NCBI RefSeq assembly: GCF_008642355.1
Contig: NZ_CP029193.1
Coordinates: 5,728,001 to 5,792,000, forward strand
From: Streptomyces venezuelae
GTDB taxonomy: Bacteria > Actinomycetota > Actinomycetes > Streptomycetales > Streptomycetaceae
Direction: 5' to 3'
DNA length: 64,000 bases
Below the pieces are notes generated by a model. It saw only the letters and a program-made list of their open reading frames with translations, made no database searches and was not told where the DNA came from. Positions 32,159 through 44,925 of this stretch are shown here, piece by piece. The position numbers were made by a program, and so were the translations under genes. Each line of letters begins with the position of its first letter. Within the stretch, counting starts at the first letter, position 1.

Positions 32159-33085
32159 CTACGGCCGCGTCCACACCCCCACGTAGTCCACCAGCATCGA
32201 GTGCCCCGGCCGCGTCGCCGCCGTCGGTGTCGCGCGGCCCGCGACGCCGTCCGGGAAGCCGCCGCCCATCGCCACGTTCAGGAGGATGAAGTAGCCCTGG
32301 TGGGACGTCATGTCGTTCCACGTCTTCGTGGAGAAGCGGTCCTGGCTCAGGGTGTGGAACCGCTGCCCGTCGACGTACCAGCGCAACTGGTTGGGGGTCA
32401 CCGAGCGGTCCCACTCGAAGCGGTACGTGTGGAACGCCGCCTGGCACGCCGCGCCGGGGCAGGCGCGGCTCGCGCCGAGGCCCTGGGTCTCGTTGCAGTC
32501 TCCGCCCGGGTTCACACCGCAGTGCAGCACGCCCCACACCGCGTTGATGCCGTTCACGTTCTCCATGACGTCGAACTCGCCGATGGACGGCCAGTTCTGG
32601 TAGTTGCCCCTGTAGGGGGAGCCGAGGGCCCAGAAGGCGGGCCAGTAGCCGAGCGCCGCGTCACCCGTGACGTCCGGCATCCGGATGCGGCCCTCGATGG
32701 CCAGGGTGCCGCCGGCCGGCGCCTTGAAGTTGCTGCGCCTCGTCTCGATCCGCGCCGACGTCCACTTGCCCGCCGCGTTCTTGCGGGGCGTGATCCGCAG
32801 GTTGCCCGACCCGTCGAGGCTCAGGTTGTCGCGTGAGTTCGTGTACTCCTGGATCTCGCCCGTGCCCCAGTCGGCGGGACCGCCGGGGTAGTTGTGGCCC
32901 AGGTCCACCTGCCAGTTCTTGGCGGAGGGGCCACTGCCCGCCGCGCCGTTGAAGTCGTCGCTCCACTTCAGCGACCAACCGGGCCGGGGCGGCGGCACGT
33001 CACCGCTCGCCGTGCCCGGCAGCAGCAGCGTGCCGAGCAGCCCGGCGGCCGCCAGCGCGGCCAGGACGGGGGTTCTGTGGGGCAT
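32159..33085 (-). CDS. Secreted GH16 beta-glucanase (laminarinase-like)
   Basis: Hydrolyses beta-1,3(1,4)-glucans outside the cell, releasing sugars from fungal or algal polymers. 308 residues with a signal peptide (MPHRTPVLAALAAAGLLGTLLLPGTASG) and one GH16 domain. The catalytic signature E-x-D-x-x-E is in GEFDVMENVNG; WSDDFNG opens the fold, and WGTGEIQEYT, YWPAFWALG and FHTYRFEWD are family-typical. It ends at VDYVGVWTRP with no carbohydrate-binding module. A perfect 14-bp palindrome lies 30 bp upstream of the ATG, so a LacI-type regulator probably makes it inducible by sugars. Convergent with the MerR gene, 18 bp apart. Confidence 0.93.
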   Translation of the reverse strand: MPHRTPVLAALAAAGLLGTLLLPGTASGDVPPPRPGWSLKWSDDFNGAAGSGPSAKNWQVDLGHNYPGGPADWGTGEIQEYTNSRDNLSLDGSGNLRITPRKNAAGKWTSARIETRRSNFKAPAGGTLAIEGRIRMPDVTGDAALGYWPAFWALGSPYRGNYQNWPSIGEFDVMENVNGINAVWGVLHCGVNPGGDCNETQGLGASRACPGAACQAAFHTYRFEWDRSVTPNQLRWYVDGQRFHTLSQDRFSTKTWNDMTSHQGYFILLNVAMGGGFPDGVAGRATPTAATRPGHSMLVDYVGVWTRP

Positions 33086-33115
33086 CGTGCACCTCCGGGG
33101 GTGGATACCACTGTG

Positions 33116-33129
33116 TGAGAGCGCTCTCA
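33116..33129. promoter_or_regulatory. LacI-type operator TGAGAGCGCTCTCA upstream of GH16 gene
   Basis: A perfect 14-bp palindrome with a GCGC core, 30 bp from the start codon. It differs from the CebR-type TGGGAGCGCTCCCA by one symmetric substitution. Such sites let cello- or gluco-oligosaccharides induce glycoside hydrolases in streptomycetes. No LacI gene is in the window. Confidence 0.7.
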
Positions 33130-33380
33130 GAACGCGCTGTTGGTTTTGTAGTTGTGGTCGGGCGGCGCGTCAATGGGTGTGCTGCGTCAACTTCCCGAAC
33201 ACATACGGTGGGTGCGTGGACTCCGCCGCGGCCGTGGACTTCTGGTTCGACCCCGTTCCACGGGCTGCGGGACGCGTCGGGCACGGCCGCGCCGCTCGCC
33301 GACGCGGTGCGAGCGGGCGGGGCGGTTCGGTTGTGAGGCGGCGTGCTGCTGAGTCCGGGGCGCCCGTCCAGAACCTCTGG

Positions 33381-33400
33381 CCTTGACGCCCACGTCAAGG
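33381..33400. promoter_or_regulatory. Palindrome CCTTGACG-CCCA-CGTCAAGG before merR-trx
   Basis: Perfect 8-bp arms with a 4-base spacer, 15 bp upstream of the merR start. The left arm contains TTGACG, which can act as a -35 element, so a bound MerR protein could remodel this promoter, the family's normal mechanism. Likely site of autoregulation and of thioredoxin gene control. Confidence 0.7.
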
Positions 33401-33414
33401 ATTACCGTCGGCAC

Positions 33415-33807
33415 ATGCGAATCGGCGAGCTCGCGGCGCGCGCGGGGACGACCACGCGGACGCTGCGCTACTACGAGTCCAGGGGGCTGCTCCCCGCGCG
33501 GCGGACCCACAACGGGTACCGCACGTACGACGAGGACGATGTCCGGCTCCTGGAGCAGATCAGGACCCTCCAGGACTTCGGGTTCGACCTGGAGGAGACC
33601 AGGCCGTTCGTGGAGTGCCTGCGCTCCGGGCATCCGGAGGGCGACTCCTGCCCGGCGTCACTCGCGGTCTACCGCCGCAAGCTCACCGAACTCGACGCAC
33701 TGATAGCCGAGTTGAGCGCGGTGCGCGACCAGGTCGGCGCGCAGCTGGCGCGCGCCGAGGCGGCGATGGAGGGCGGCCCCGAGCCGCGGTGCGAACTCAC
33801 GGGATGA
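33415..33807 (+). CDS. MerR-family regulator, cysteine-containing, linked to thioredoxin
   Basis: A 130-residue standard-length MerR protein: HTH MRIGELAARAGTTTRTLRYY, then ESRGLLPARRTHNGYRTYDE, a long dimerisation helix, and a short C-terminal part with three Cys (VECLRSGHPEGDSCPASLA and EPRCELTG). The Cys residues near the effector loop suggest redox or electrophile sensing, as in SoxR and similar proteins, though no CxxC pair or FeS motif is present. The ATG at 33415 is the only start keeping the normal N terminus. The thioredoxin gene follows 10 bp later, so the operon probably responds to thiol stress. Confidence 0.9.
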   Translation: MRIGELAARAGTTTRTLRYYESRGLLPARRTHNGYRTYDEDDVRLLEQIRTLQDFGFDLEETRPFVECLRSGHPEGDSCPASLAVYRRKLTELDALIAELSAVRDQVGAQLARAEAAMEGGPEPRCELTG

Positions 33808-33817
33808 GGGACGACGG

Positions 33818-34168
33818 ATGAGGGGTGTGACGGCAGTGAAGGCAGCAGGCGTGGCCGAGGTGACGGACGCGGATTTCGAGGGGGAGGTGCTGCGGGAGAC
33901 GGACCGCCCCGTGCTGGTCGAGTTCACGGCGGACTGGTGCGGGCCGTGCCGGCAACTGGCGCCGGTGCTCAGTGAGCTGGCGCGCGAGGAGGCGGACCGC
34001 CTGAAGATCGTGCAGCTGGACGTGGACCGCAGCCCGGAGACGGCGATCGCGTACAAGGTGCTCTCGGCGCCGACGATGATCGTGTTCCGTGGCGGCGAGC
34101 CGGTCCTGCAGATGGTGGGCGCGCGGGCCAAGCGGAAGCTGCTCACGGAGCTGGCCGACGTGATGTGA
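33818..34168 (+). CDS. Thioredoxin
   Basis: Small cytoplasmic thiol-disulphide oxidoreductase, 116 residues. The active site WCGPC is in VLVEFTADWCGPCRQLAPVL; the cis-Pro loop is SAPTMIVFRGG and the C-terminal helix follows. It has a ~12-residue N-terminal extension compared with the minimal fold. The ATG at 33818 is 6 bases after GAGGGA; a GTG at 33827 has no room for a ribosome site. Second gene of a MerR-thioredoxin operon, so it is probably a stress-induced paralogue, not the housekeeping copy (which is usually next to trxB). Confidence 0.94.
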   Translation: MRGVTAVKAAGVAEVTDADFEGEVLRETDRPVLVEFTADWCGPCRQLAPVLSELAREEADRLKIVQLDVDRSPETAIAYKVLSAPTMIVFRGGEPVLQMVGARAKRKLLTELADVM

Positions 34169-34198
34169 GGCGTCGACCTCCGGTCGGCCCCTAAAAGA

Positions 34199-34232
34199 AA
34201 TCGCCCCGGACGAATTGACGTCCGGGGCGATT
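34199..34232. terminator. Perfect 14-bp hairpin after trx (terminator, possibly also operator)
   Basis: Arms AATCGCCCCGGACG (34199-34212) and CGTCCGGGGCGATT (34219-34232) pair perfectly around AATTGA, 31 bp after the trx stop. An A-rich run precedes it, giving a U-tract only on the minus strand. The right side overlaps a TTGACG that could be the -35 element of the next gene, so a role as operator is possible. Confidence 0.7.
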
Positions 34233-34245
34233 CTCGGCGTATATT
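34215..34245 (+). promoter_or_regulatory. Candidate promoter of the HelD/HelR-type gene
   Basis: TTGACG (34215-34220), a 19-base spacer and TATATT (34240-34245) lie ~87 bp upstream of the TTG start, in unusually AT-rich DNA for this window. The -35 lies in the loop and right arm of the preceding hairpin. The long spacer is a weakness. I saw no match to the rifamycin-associated element known upstream of helR in some species. Confidence 0.4.
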
Positions 34246-34331
34246 GGATTCTTTCGCGACGCTCTGCGCAATTGAGCAGCACGGCATCACGAGAAGTTCA
34301 ATAAGAGCACTGTAACTGGCGAGGGGCTGAA

Positions 34332-36552
34332 TTGTCAACCGAGGAATTGCGTGAAGAGCAGCAATTCGTCTCCGGGCTGTACGCACGCCTGGACGCGCTG
34401 CGCGAGGAGGCCGAGTCCGCCGTGCAGGCGTCGTTGTCGCAGGTCGGCAACGGCCTCCAGGCCCGCCTCGAGCGGGACGTGCTGGTCGCGGAGCGCTCCG
34501 GGCTGCTCGCCGCCTTCGACGCGGGGGAGAACGGTCTGTGCTTCGGGAGGCTCGAATTCCGCGACGGCCGTGATCACCACATCGGACGCATCGGAATCCG
34601 CGCGTCCGACACCGAACGCACCCCGCTCGTGATCGATTGGCGTGCCGATGTCGCGCGCCCCTTCTATCTCGCGACGGGCCACACCCCGATGGGCCTGCGC
34701 AGGCGCCGGCACATCACCACCGAGGGCCGTGAGGTCACCGCCCTGCACGACGAGCTCCTCGACCTGAGTGACACGACCCGCACCGGCCACGAGGGCGCCG
34801 ACGCCGACGAGGTGCTGCTCGCCGCCCTCGACTCGGCCCGCACGGGCCGCATGCACGACATCGTGCAGACCATCCAGGCCGAGCAGGACCGCATCATCCG
34901 CGCCCCGCACCGCGGCGTCCTCGTCGTCGAGGGAGGCCCCGGCACCGGCAAGACCGTCGTGGCGCTGCACCGGGCCGCGTTCCTGCTCTACGCCCACCGC
35001 GAGCTGCTCGCCAAGCGCGCGGTCCTGATCGTCGGCCCCAACCCGGCGTTCCTCGGCTACATCGGCGAGGTCCTGCCCGCACTCGGCGAGACCGGCGTAC
35101 TGCTCTCGACGGTCGGTGAGCTCTTCCCCGGCGTGACCGCGACCGGCACCGACACCCCCGAGGCCGCAGAGGTCAAGGGCCGCGCGGAGATGGCGGACGT
35201 GCTCGCCGCGGCCGTGCGCGACCGGCAGCGCACCCCCGAGCCGGGCGAGCCGATCGTCATCGAGCACGACGACGGCGACCTGATCCTGGACTGGACGATC
35301 GCCGACCAGGCCCGCGAGGCGGCCCGCGCCGCCGACGTGCCGCACAACCTCGGCCGCCCGCACTTCGCCTTCCGCGTCATCGACGAACTGACCGCGCAAC
35401 TCGCCGAGCGCATCGGCCACGACCCGTACGGCGGCCCGAACTTCCTCGGCCCCGACGACATCGCCCAGCTCGGCAAGGGCGTCGCGGCCAGCACCGAGGT
35501 GCACGCCGCCATCGAGGAGCTGTGGCCGACGCTCACCCCGCAGCGCTTCCTCGCCGAGTTCCTGGAGGACCCGACGGGGCTCTCCGAGCGGGACGCGGAT
35601 GCCGTCCGCAGGCCGTACGGCGCGCCCTGGACCGCCGCCGACGTCCTGCTCCTCGACGAGGCCGCCGAACTGCTCGGCCACGACGACAGCGCCGTACGCG
35701 CCGCGGCCGAGGCGGAGCGGGCGAAGCAGATCGCCTACGCGCAGGGCGTCCTCGACGTGTCACGGGCCTCACGGACGTACGAGTTCGAGGACAAGGACGA
35801 GGACGACGCCGAGGTCCTGCTCGCGCACAACATCATCGACGCCGAGCGCATGGCCGAACGTCAGGAGGAGGCCGACCACCGCAGCGCCGCCGAGCGCGCG
35901 GCCGCCGACCGCACCTGGGCGTTCGGGCACATCATCGTCGACGAGGCACAGGAGCTCTCCGCGATGGCGTGGCGGCTGCTCATGCGGCGCTGCCCGACAC
36001 GCTCCATGACGCTCGTCGGCGACCCGGCGCAGACCGCGGAGGCGGGCGGCTGCGGCTCGTGGGACAGCATCCTCGCCCCCTACGTCGAGGACCGCTGGGA
36101 GTACACCCGGCTCGGCGTGAACTACCGCACGCCCGTGGAGATCATGGACGTGGCGGCGGAGGTGCCGCGCATGGAGCGGCCCGACTTCATGCCGCCGAGT
36201 TCGGTGCGGTCCACGGGTGTACGCCCCTGGGCGCGCCGCACCGACGACCTCGCGGCCTCCGTGGCCGACGCGGTCGCCGCCGAGGCCGGGGACGAGGGGC
36301 GCCTCGCGGTGATCGCACCCCGCGAGCTCCACGCGGAGCTCGCCGCAGAGCTGCCCGGGGTGACGGCCGGGCAGGTCCCGGACCTGACGCGGCCGGTCGT
36401 CCTGATCGACCCGCGTCAGGCGAAGGGCCTGGAGTTCGACACGGTCCTGGTCGTGGAGCCCGCGCGGTACGGGACGAGTGACCTGTACGTGGCCCTGACC
36501 CGGGCCACGCAGCGCCTCGGCGTCCTGTACGGGGACGAGCTGCCCGTCGCGC

Positions 36553-36578
<26 letters not shown>
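34332..36578 (+). CDS. HelD/HelR-type RNA polymerase-associated ATPase
   Basis: A 748-residue UvrD-like superfamily 1 motor. These proteins bind RNA polymerase, push out nucleic acid and recycle stalled enzyme; HelR members also confer rifamycin tolerance. The N-terminal antiparallel coiled coil (EELREEQQFVSGLYARLDAL, residues 3-65) that enters the secondary channel is present. Then come Walker A GGPGTGKTVV (201-210), HIIVDEAQELS (Walker B), VGDPAQTAEAGG, LGVNYRTPVEI, RQAKGLEFDTVLV and YVALTRATQRL. The start is a TTG 5 bases after GAGGGG. HelD versus HelR cannot be settled without alignment. Convergent with glgB; the 3' ends overlap by 26 bp. Confidence 0.9.
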
Positions 36579-39000
<2,422 letters not shown>

Positions 39001-39009
39001 GGGAGAGGC

Positions 39010-39023
39010 CTCCTCCGGAGGAG
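39010..39023. promoter_or_regulatory. Palindrome CTCCTCCGGAGGAG containing the glgB ribosome site
   Basis: A perfect 14-bp self-complementary sequence between mak and glgB carries the glgB Shine-Dalgarno in one arm and its exact complement in the other. With no loop, it pairs mainly as a tight inverted repeat or between transcripts; it could lower glgB translation. No known riboswitch shape is seen. Confidence 0.45.
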
Positions 39024-39026
39024 TGG

Positions 39027-40466
39027 TCAGTGGGTGTCGTCGGCGGGGCCGTCCTCGGCCAGGCGGCGGACCGCGGCCAGCGGGACCGGCAGCCAGTCGG
39101 GGCGGTGGCGGGCCTCGTACAGGACTTCGTAGACCGCCTTGTCGGTCTCGTGGGCGCGCAGCAGCACGGGGTCCGTGCGCGGGTCGCGGCCCGCCACCTC
39201 CGCGTACCCCGAGCAGTACGCGGCCCGGCACTCATCGGCCCACTCGGGCGACCAGGTGCCGTGGGACGCGGCGTAGTCGAAGGAGCGCAGCATGCCCGCC
39301 ACGTCGCGGGCGGTCGGCTGGGGCAGGCGGCGCTCGGCGAGCGGCCGTGCGGGTTCGCCCTCGAAGTCTATGAGCGACCACTCGCCGTCCGGGGAGCGCA
39401 GGCACTGCCCGAGGTGGAGGTCGCCGTGGACGCGCTGGGCCGTCCACGCCTGTCCCTCGCCGCCGAGGTCGGCGAGTGCCTCGAAGGCGGTGAGCAGCCC
39501 GGGAGCGTAGGGCCGCAGTGCGGGGACCGCCTGTGCCGCCGCGGTGAGGCGCTCCGCCATGGCGTCGGCGACCGTCTCGACCTGGGCCCGGCCCAGCGTG
39601 ACGGTCGGCAGCGCGGCGGCGAGCGCCGCGTGGACCTCCGCGGTGGCGCGGCCGAGCGCCCGTGCCTCACCGGTGAAGGACTCGCCCTTGTCGCGCATCC
39701 GCAGGGCGAGCTCCCAGCCGTCCTCGGCCCCGGCGAGATACGGCTGGAGCACCCCGAGGCCGCAGCTCTCCTCCGGCGCGGACGCCCCTGCGTCCAGGTC
39801 GGCGAGGAACCACGCGGTGGGCGCGGGCACCCGTGCGCAGCCCTCCGCGGCGAGCCGCAGCGGCAGTTCGAGATCGGGGTTGAGACCGGGCACGACGCGG
39901 CGGAACAGCTTCAGGATGAACGTGTCGCCGTACACGAGCGAGGAGTTGGACTGTTCGGAGGTGAGCAGGCGCGGGGTGAGGCCCGAGGGGATCTCCACGC
40001 CCATGTCGCGCTCGAAGCGGAGGACTCCGTGGCGTCCAGGTATGCGCAGCCGTTCCAGGAGGAGCCCGGTGAGCCGCGGGTCGTGCAGCGCGTCGTACAC
40101 GGTGTGGCCGGTGAGCGGGCCCTCGGTGACGTGCCCGATCATCGCGGGGGCGAGGTGGGGCGGGAGTGTGCGGCGCACGCCGAGCAGCAACTGGTAGCAG
40201 TCGGTCGGGCGTTCGGGGTGGGACCCGTCGAGTCCCGCGTCCTGCGGGGGCACCATCGGCTGGCGTACCCGCAGGAGGAGGTGGAGCAGGCCGGAGGGTG
40301 AGCTGCGTGGCAGGAGCTCGGTCACCGACACCGCTTCCAGGGCGGTGACGGGACGGCCCTTCCCGGCGAACCACCGCTGCCGGGGCAGCCATGCGCGCAG
40401 CAGCGGGTCGAGCGGGGCGAGCAGCGCCGAGGCGTGCACACCGGGGCGTATGGCGGCTTCCGACAT
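39027..40466 (-). CDS. mak: Maltokinase (Pep2)
   Basis: Phosphorylates maltose with ATP to maltose 1-phosphate, the GlgE donor. 479 residues with an aminoglycoside-phosphotransferase-like fold: the N-terminal cap has WLPRQRWFAGKGRPV, characteristic of Mak/Pep2; the nucleotide region includes FILKLFRRVVPGLNPDLELP; the catalytic loop is RVHGDLHLGQCL and the metal-binding loop LIDFEGEPARPL. Length matches the family. Free-standing here; in some actinobacteria it is fused to TreS. It starts at an ATG at 40466, after GGAAAGGACGCG, and follows treS by 139 bp with a hairpin between, so it may be expressed less than glgE-treS. Confidence 0.94.
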   Translation of the reverse strand: MSEAAIRPGVHASALLAPLDPLLRAWLPRQRWFAGKGRPVTALEAVSVTELLPRSSPSGLLHLLLRVRQPMVPPQDAGLDGSHPERPTDCYQLLLGVRRTLPPHLAPAMIGHVTEGPLTGHTVYDALHDPRLTGLLLERLRIPGRHGVLRFERDMGVEIPSGLTPRLLTSEQSNSSLVYGDTFILKLFRRVVPGLNPDLELPLRLAAEGCARVPAPTAWFLADLDAGASAPEESCGLGVLQPYLAGAEDGWELALRMRDKGESFTGEARALGRATAEVHAALAAALPTVTLGRAQVETVADAMAERLTAAAQAVPALRPYAPGLLTAFEALADLGGEGQAWTAQRVHGDLHLGQCLRSPDGEWSLIDFEGEPARPLAERRLPQPTARDVAGMLRSFDYAASHGTWSPEWADECRAAYCSGYAEVAGRDPRTDPVLLRAHETDKAVYEVLYEARHRPDWLPVPLAAVRRLAEDGPADDTH

Positions 40467-40560
40467 GGCGTCGCGTCCTTTCCGCGTCGCGGACGAGGCA
40501 GGGTGCGGGAGTGCCGGTGGTGCGGATGGGGGTGCCGGTCGTTGCGTAGGAGTGCCCAGG

Positions 40561-40584
40561 GCGGGGCGGTGGAAACCGCCCCGC
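40561..40584 (-). terminator. Intra-operon hairpin after treS
   Basis: GCGGGGCGGT and ACCGCCCCGC form a perfect 10-bp stem closed by GGAA (a GNRA-type tetraloop), 21 bp after the treS stop and 94 bp before the mak start. There is no U-tract. It could attenuate transcription into mak-glgB or protect the 3' end of glgE-treS mRNA. Confidence 0.65.
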
Positions 40585-40605
40585 GAGGCGTCGCGCTGCC
40601 GGAGC

Positions 40606-42329
<1,724 letters not shown>

Positions 42330-42333
<4 letters not shown>

Positions 42334-44402
42334 GGTGTGGGTGACCCTCCGATCAACGGTGAGGACGGTCGCAGGACCGTGAAGAGGTGCGCGGGCGCGC
42401 GGCCGGGTTCCAGGCGCACGTAGTTGGCCCTGCCCCAGTGGTAGGTCTCGCCGGTGAGCTCGTCGCGCACCGGCACCGACTCGTGCCAGTCGAGGCCGAG
42501 TTGCGGCATGTCCAACGAGACCGTGGCCTCCTGGGTGTGGTGAGGGTCGAGGTTGGCGACCACCAGAACAATGTTCGAACCGTGCTCGTCGACGGCCTTC
42601 TTCGAGTACGCGATCACCGCCTCCTGATCGGTCTCGTGGAAGTGCAGGTCGCGGAGTTGCCGCAGGGCGGGACTCGCGCGACGGACGCGGTTGAGCACGG
42701 TGATCAACGGAGCGATCGTGGCACCCCGCCTCGCGGCCGACTCCCAGTCGCGGGGCCTCAGTTGGTACTTCTCCGAATCCAGATACTCCTCGCTTCCGGG
42801 CCGGAGCGCGGTGTTCTCGCACAACTCGAATCCGCTGTAGACGCCCCACGTCGGCGACAGTGTCGCGGCGAGCACGGCCCGTACCTCGAAGGCGGGGCGC
42901 CCGCCCTCTTGGAGGTAGCCGTGCAGGATGTCGGGGGTGTTCACGAAGAAGTTGGGACGCAGGAAGTGCGCTGTCTCCCGCGACAACTCGGTCAGGTAGT
43001 CGGTGAGTTCGTCCTTCCCGTTCCGCCAGGTGAAGTACGTGTAGGACTGCTGGAAGCCGATGGCCGCGAGGGTCTGCATCATCGCGGGCCGGGTGAACGC
43101 CTCGGCCAGGAAGATGACGTCCGGGTCGGTGCCGTTGATGTCCGCGAGCACCTGCTCCCAGAACACGACGGGCTTGGTGTGCGGATTGTCGACGCGGAAG
43201 ATACGCACGCCGTGCCCCATCCAGAACCGCAGCAGGCGTACCGTCTCCGCGACGAGGCCCGGCAGGTCCTTGTCGAAGGCGAGCGGGTAGATGTCCTGGT
43301 ACTTCTTCGGCGGGTTCTCGGCGTACGCGATGGTGCCGTCCGCCCTGCGGCGGAACCAGTCGGGGTGCTTCTCCACCCACGGGTGGTCGGGGGAGCACTG
43401 GAGCGCGAAGTCCAGCGCGACTTCGAGGCCGAGACCGTCGGCGCGGCGCACGAACGCGTCGAAGTCGTCGAGCGTTCCCAGGTCCGGGTGGACGGCGTCG
43501 TGACCGCCCTCCGGCGACCCGATCGCCCAGGGCACCCCCACATCGTCAGGTCCCACCGACAGGGAGTTGTTCGGCCCTTTGCGGAACGTCGTGCCGATGG
43601 GGTGGATCGGCGGCAGGTAGACGACGTCGAAGCCCATCTCGGCGATGGCGGGCAGCCGCGCGGCGGCCGTCCGGAACGTGCCCGACACCGGTGGCGCACC
43701 TTCCTCGACGACGGCGCCCTCCGAACGCGGGAAGAACTCGTACCAGGACCCGAAGAGGGCCCGGCGCCGCTCGACCAGGAGCGGCAATTCCTCCGACGAC
43801 GTGACGAGTTCGCGCAGCGGACGGCGGTCGAGGACCGCCCGCACCTCCGGGGTGAGGGCGGCAGCAAGACGGGCCGCCGGGGAGCGGCCCGTGTCGCGCA
43901 GTGCGTCGGCGGCGTCGAGGACGGCGGCCCGGTCCCCGCCGGGTATGCCGTCGGCCGCCCGCTCGTGGAGCCGGGCACCCTCCTCGAGCACCAGGTCGGT
44001 GTCGATGCCCGCGGGTATCTTGATCTGCGCGTGATGGCGCCAGGTCGTGATCGGATCGCCCCACGCCTCCACGGCGAAGGTCCAGCGCCCTTCGGCATCC
44101 GGCGTCACGTCGGCGCCCCACCGGTCGGTGCCGGGTGCGAGCTCCCGCATGGGGGTCCATGGGCCGGGGCGTCCCTCGGGGTCGCGCAGGACGACGTTGG
44201 CGGCGACCGCCTCGTGTCCTTCGCGGAAGACGGTGGCGGTGACCTGAAACGTCTCTCCCGGCACCGCCTTCGCCGGTTTTCGTCCGCCGTGGACGGCGGG
44301 GCGCACGTCCAGGACGGGAATGGTGGGGTGTGTGGGTTGCGCGGGGTCCTTGGGGGGACTGGGGTGCGTGGGCGAGCCTGGCGGGGGTGAGCCTGGAGGC
44401 AT
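42330..44402 (-). CDS. glgE: Alpha-1,4-glucan:maltose-1-phosphate maltosyltransferase
   Basis: Transfers maltose from alpha-maltose 1-phosphate to glucan chains. 690 residues, close to the ~675 I recall for the Streptomyces enzyme plus a Pro/His-rich N-terminal extension. Domains: N-terminal beta-sandwich ([35 protein letters not shown]), helical insert, and GH13_3 barrel with [19 protein letters not shown], nucleophile region [16 protein letters not shown] and acid/base FLAEAFTRP. The ATG is 9 bases after AGGAG. First gene of the glgE-treS-mak-glgB operon, with a good promoter ~130 bp upstream. Confidence 0.96.
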
Positions 44403-44925
44403 GTCTGACCGCTCCTGTCCGCTGCACGGATACGGGGTCCGGAGAAAGTTCCGCGGTGCGTGCCGGCCGGTGGGCCGAGTGCGTACCGAATGAGCCTTCC
44501 CACACCCTTCGGGTGGGCAATCCGGCGCTTTGTTAACTACTAGTGCGTAAGGGCGCATGCAAGACCGGCCTCGCCATGAATGGCAAGAGCGGACCCAATT
44601 CGCATATGCCGTATGGCTTGTTGAACCGTTTGCATAGGCCCTGCGGTACGAGAGCGCGCGGCGCGACGCGGCGGTACGCGGCCCGCCGCCGGACGAGGCG
44701 AAGGTCCGAAAACCGCCGGTGTACGACGCGTCCGCGCATTCGGATGGGGCATGACCACTCATTCGGACACGACGACCATGACGGATTCCCTACGGGTGCT
44801 GCCCGGCATGCACGCGACGGAGGGCAGGTATCCGGCGGCGATAGCGGAGGCGTGCCGGGGGAGCGTCCGGTAAGGTCGCGGTCTTCGGCAGGCGGCAGCC
44901 GCCGGAGTACCCGAAGGCAGACGTC
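44403..44925. other. 523-bp intergenic region, glgE to the divergent gene
   Basis: This stretch separates glgE from the divergent unknown gene. Apart from the promoter noted, it holds an AT-rich patch (44530-44640) with GCATATGCCGTATGGC, a near-palindrome, and CTTGTTGAACCGTTTGC. Reading frames that cross it have atypical composition and no ribosome sites, so I call it non-coding. Confidence 0.55.
44533..44561 (-). promoter_or_regulatory. Candidate promoter of the glgE operon
   Basis: On the minus strand TTGCAT (44556-44561), a 17-base spacer and TAGTTA (44533-44538) make a reasonable vegetative promoter ~130 bp upstream of the glgE start. The surrounding sequence is AT-richer than its neighbours. 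Confidence 0.5.

Noticed and set aside
34169..34331. Rifamycin-associated element upstream of the HelD/HelR-type gene
   Set aside because: No match to the GGGGCTTGC...GCAAGCCCC type sequence; the palindrome there is different.
42334..43398. N-terminal extension of the treS frame
   Set aside because: It overlaps glgE in another phase; treS starts at the ATGA overlap.
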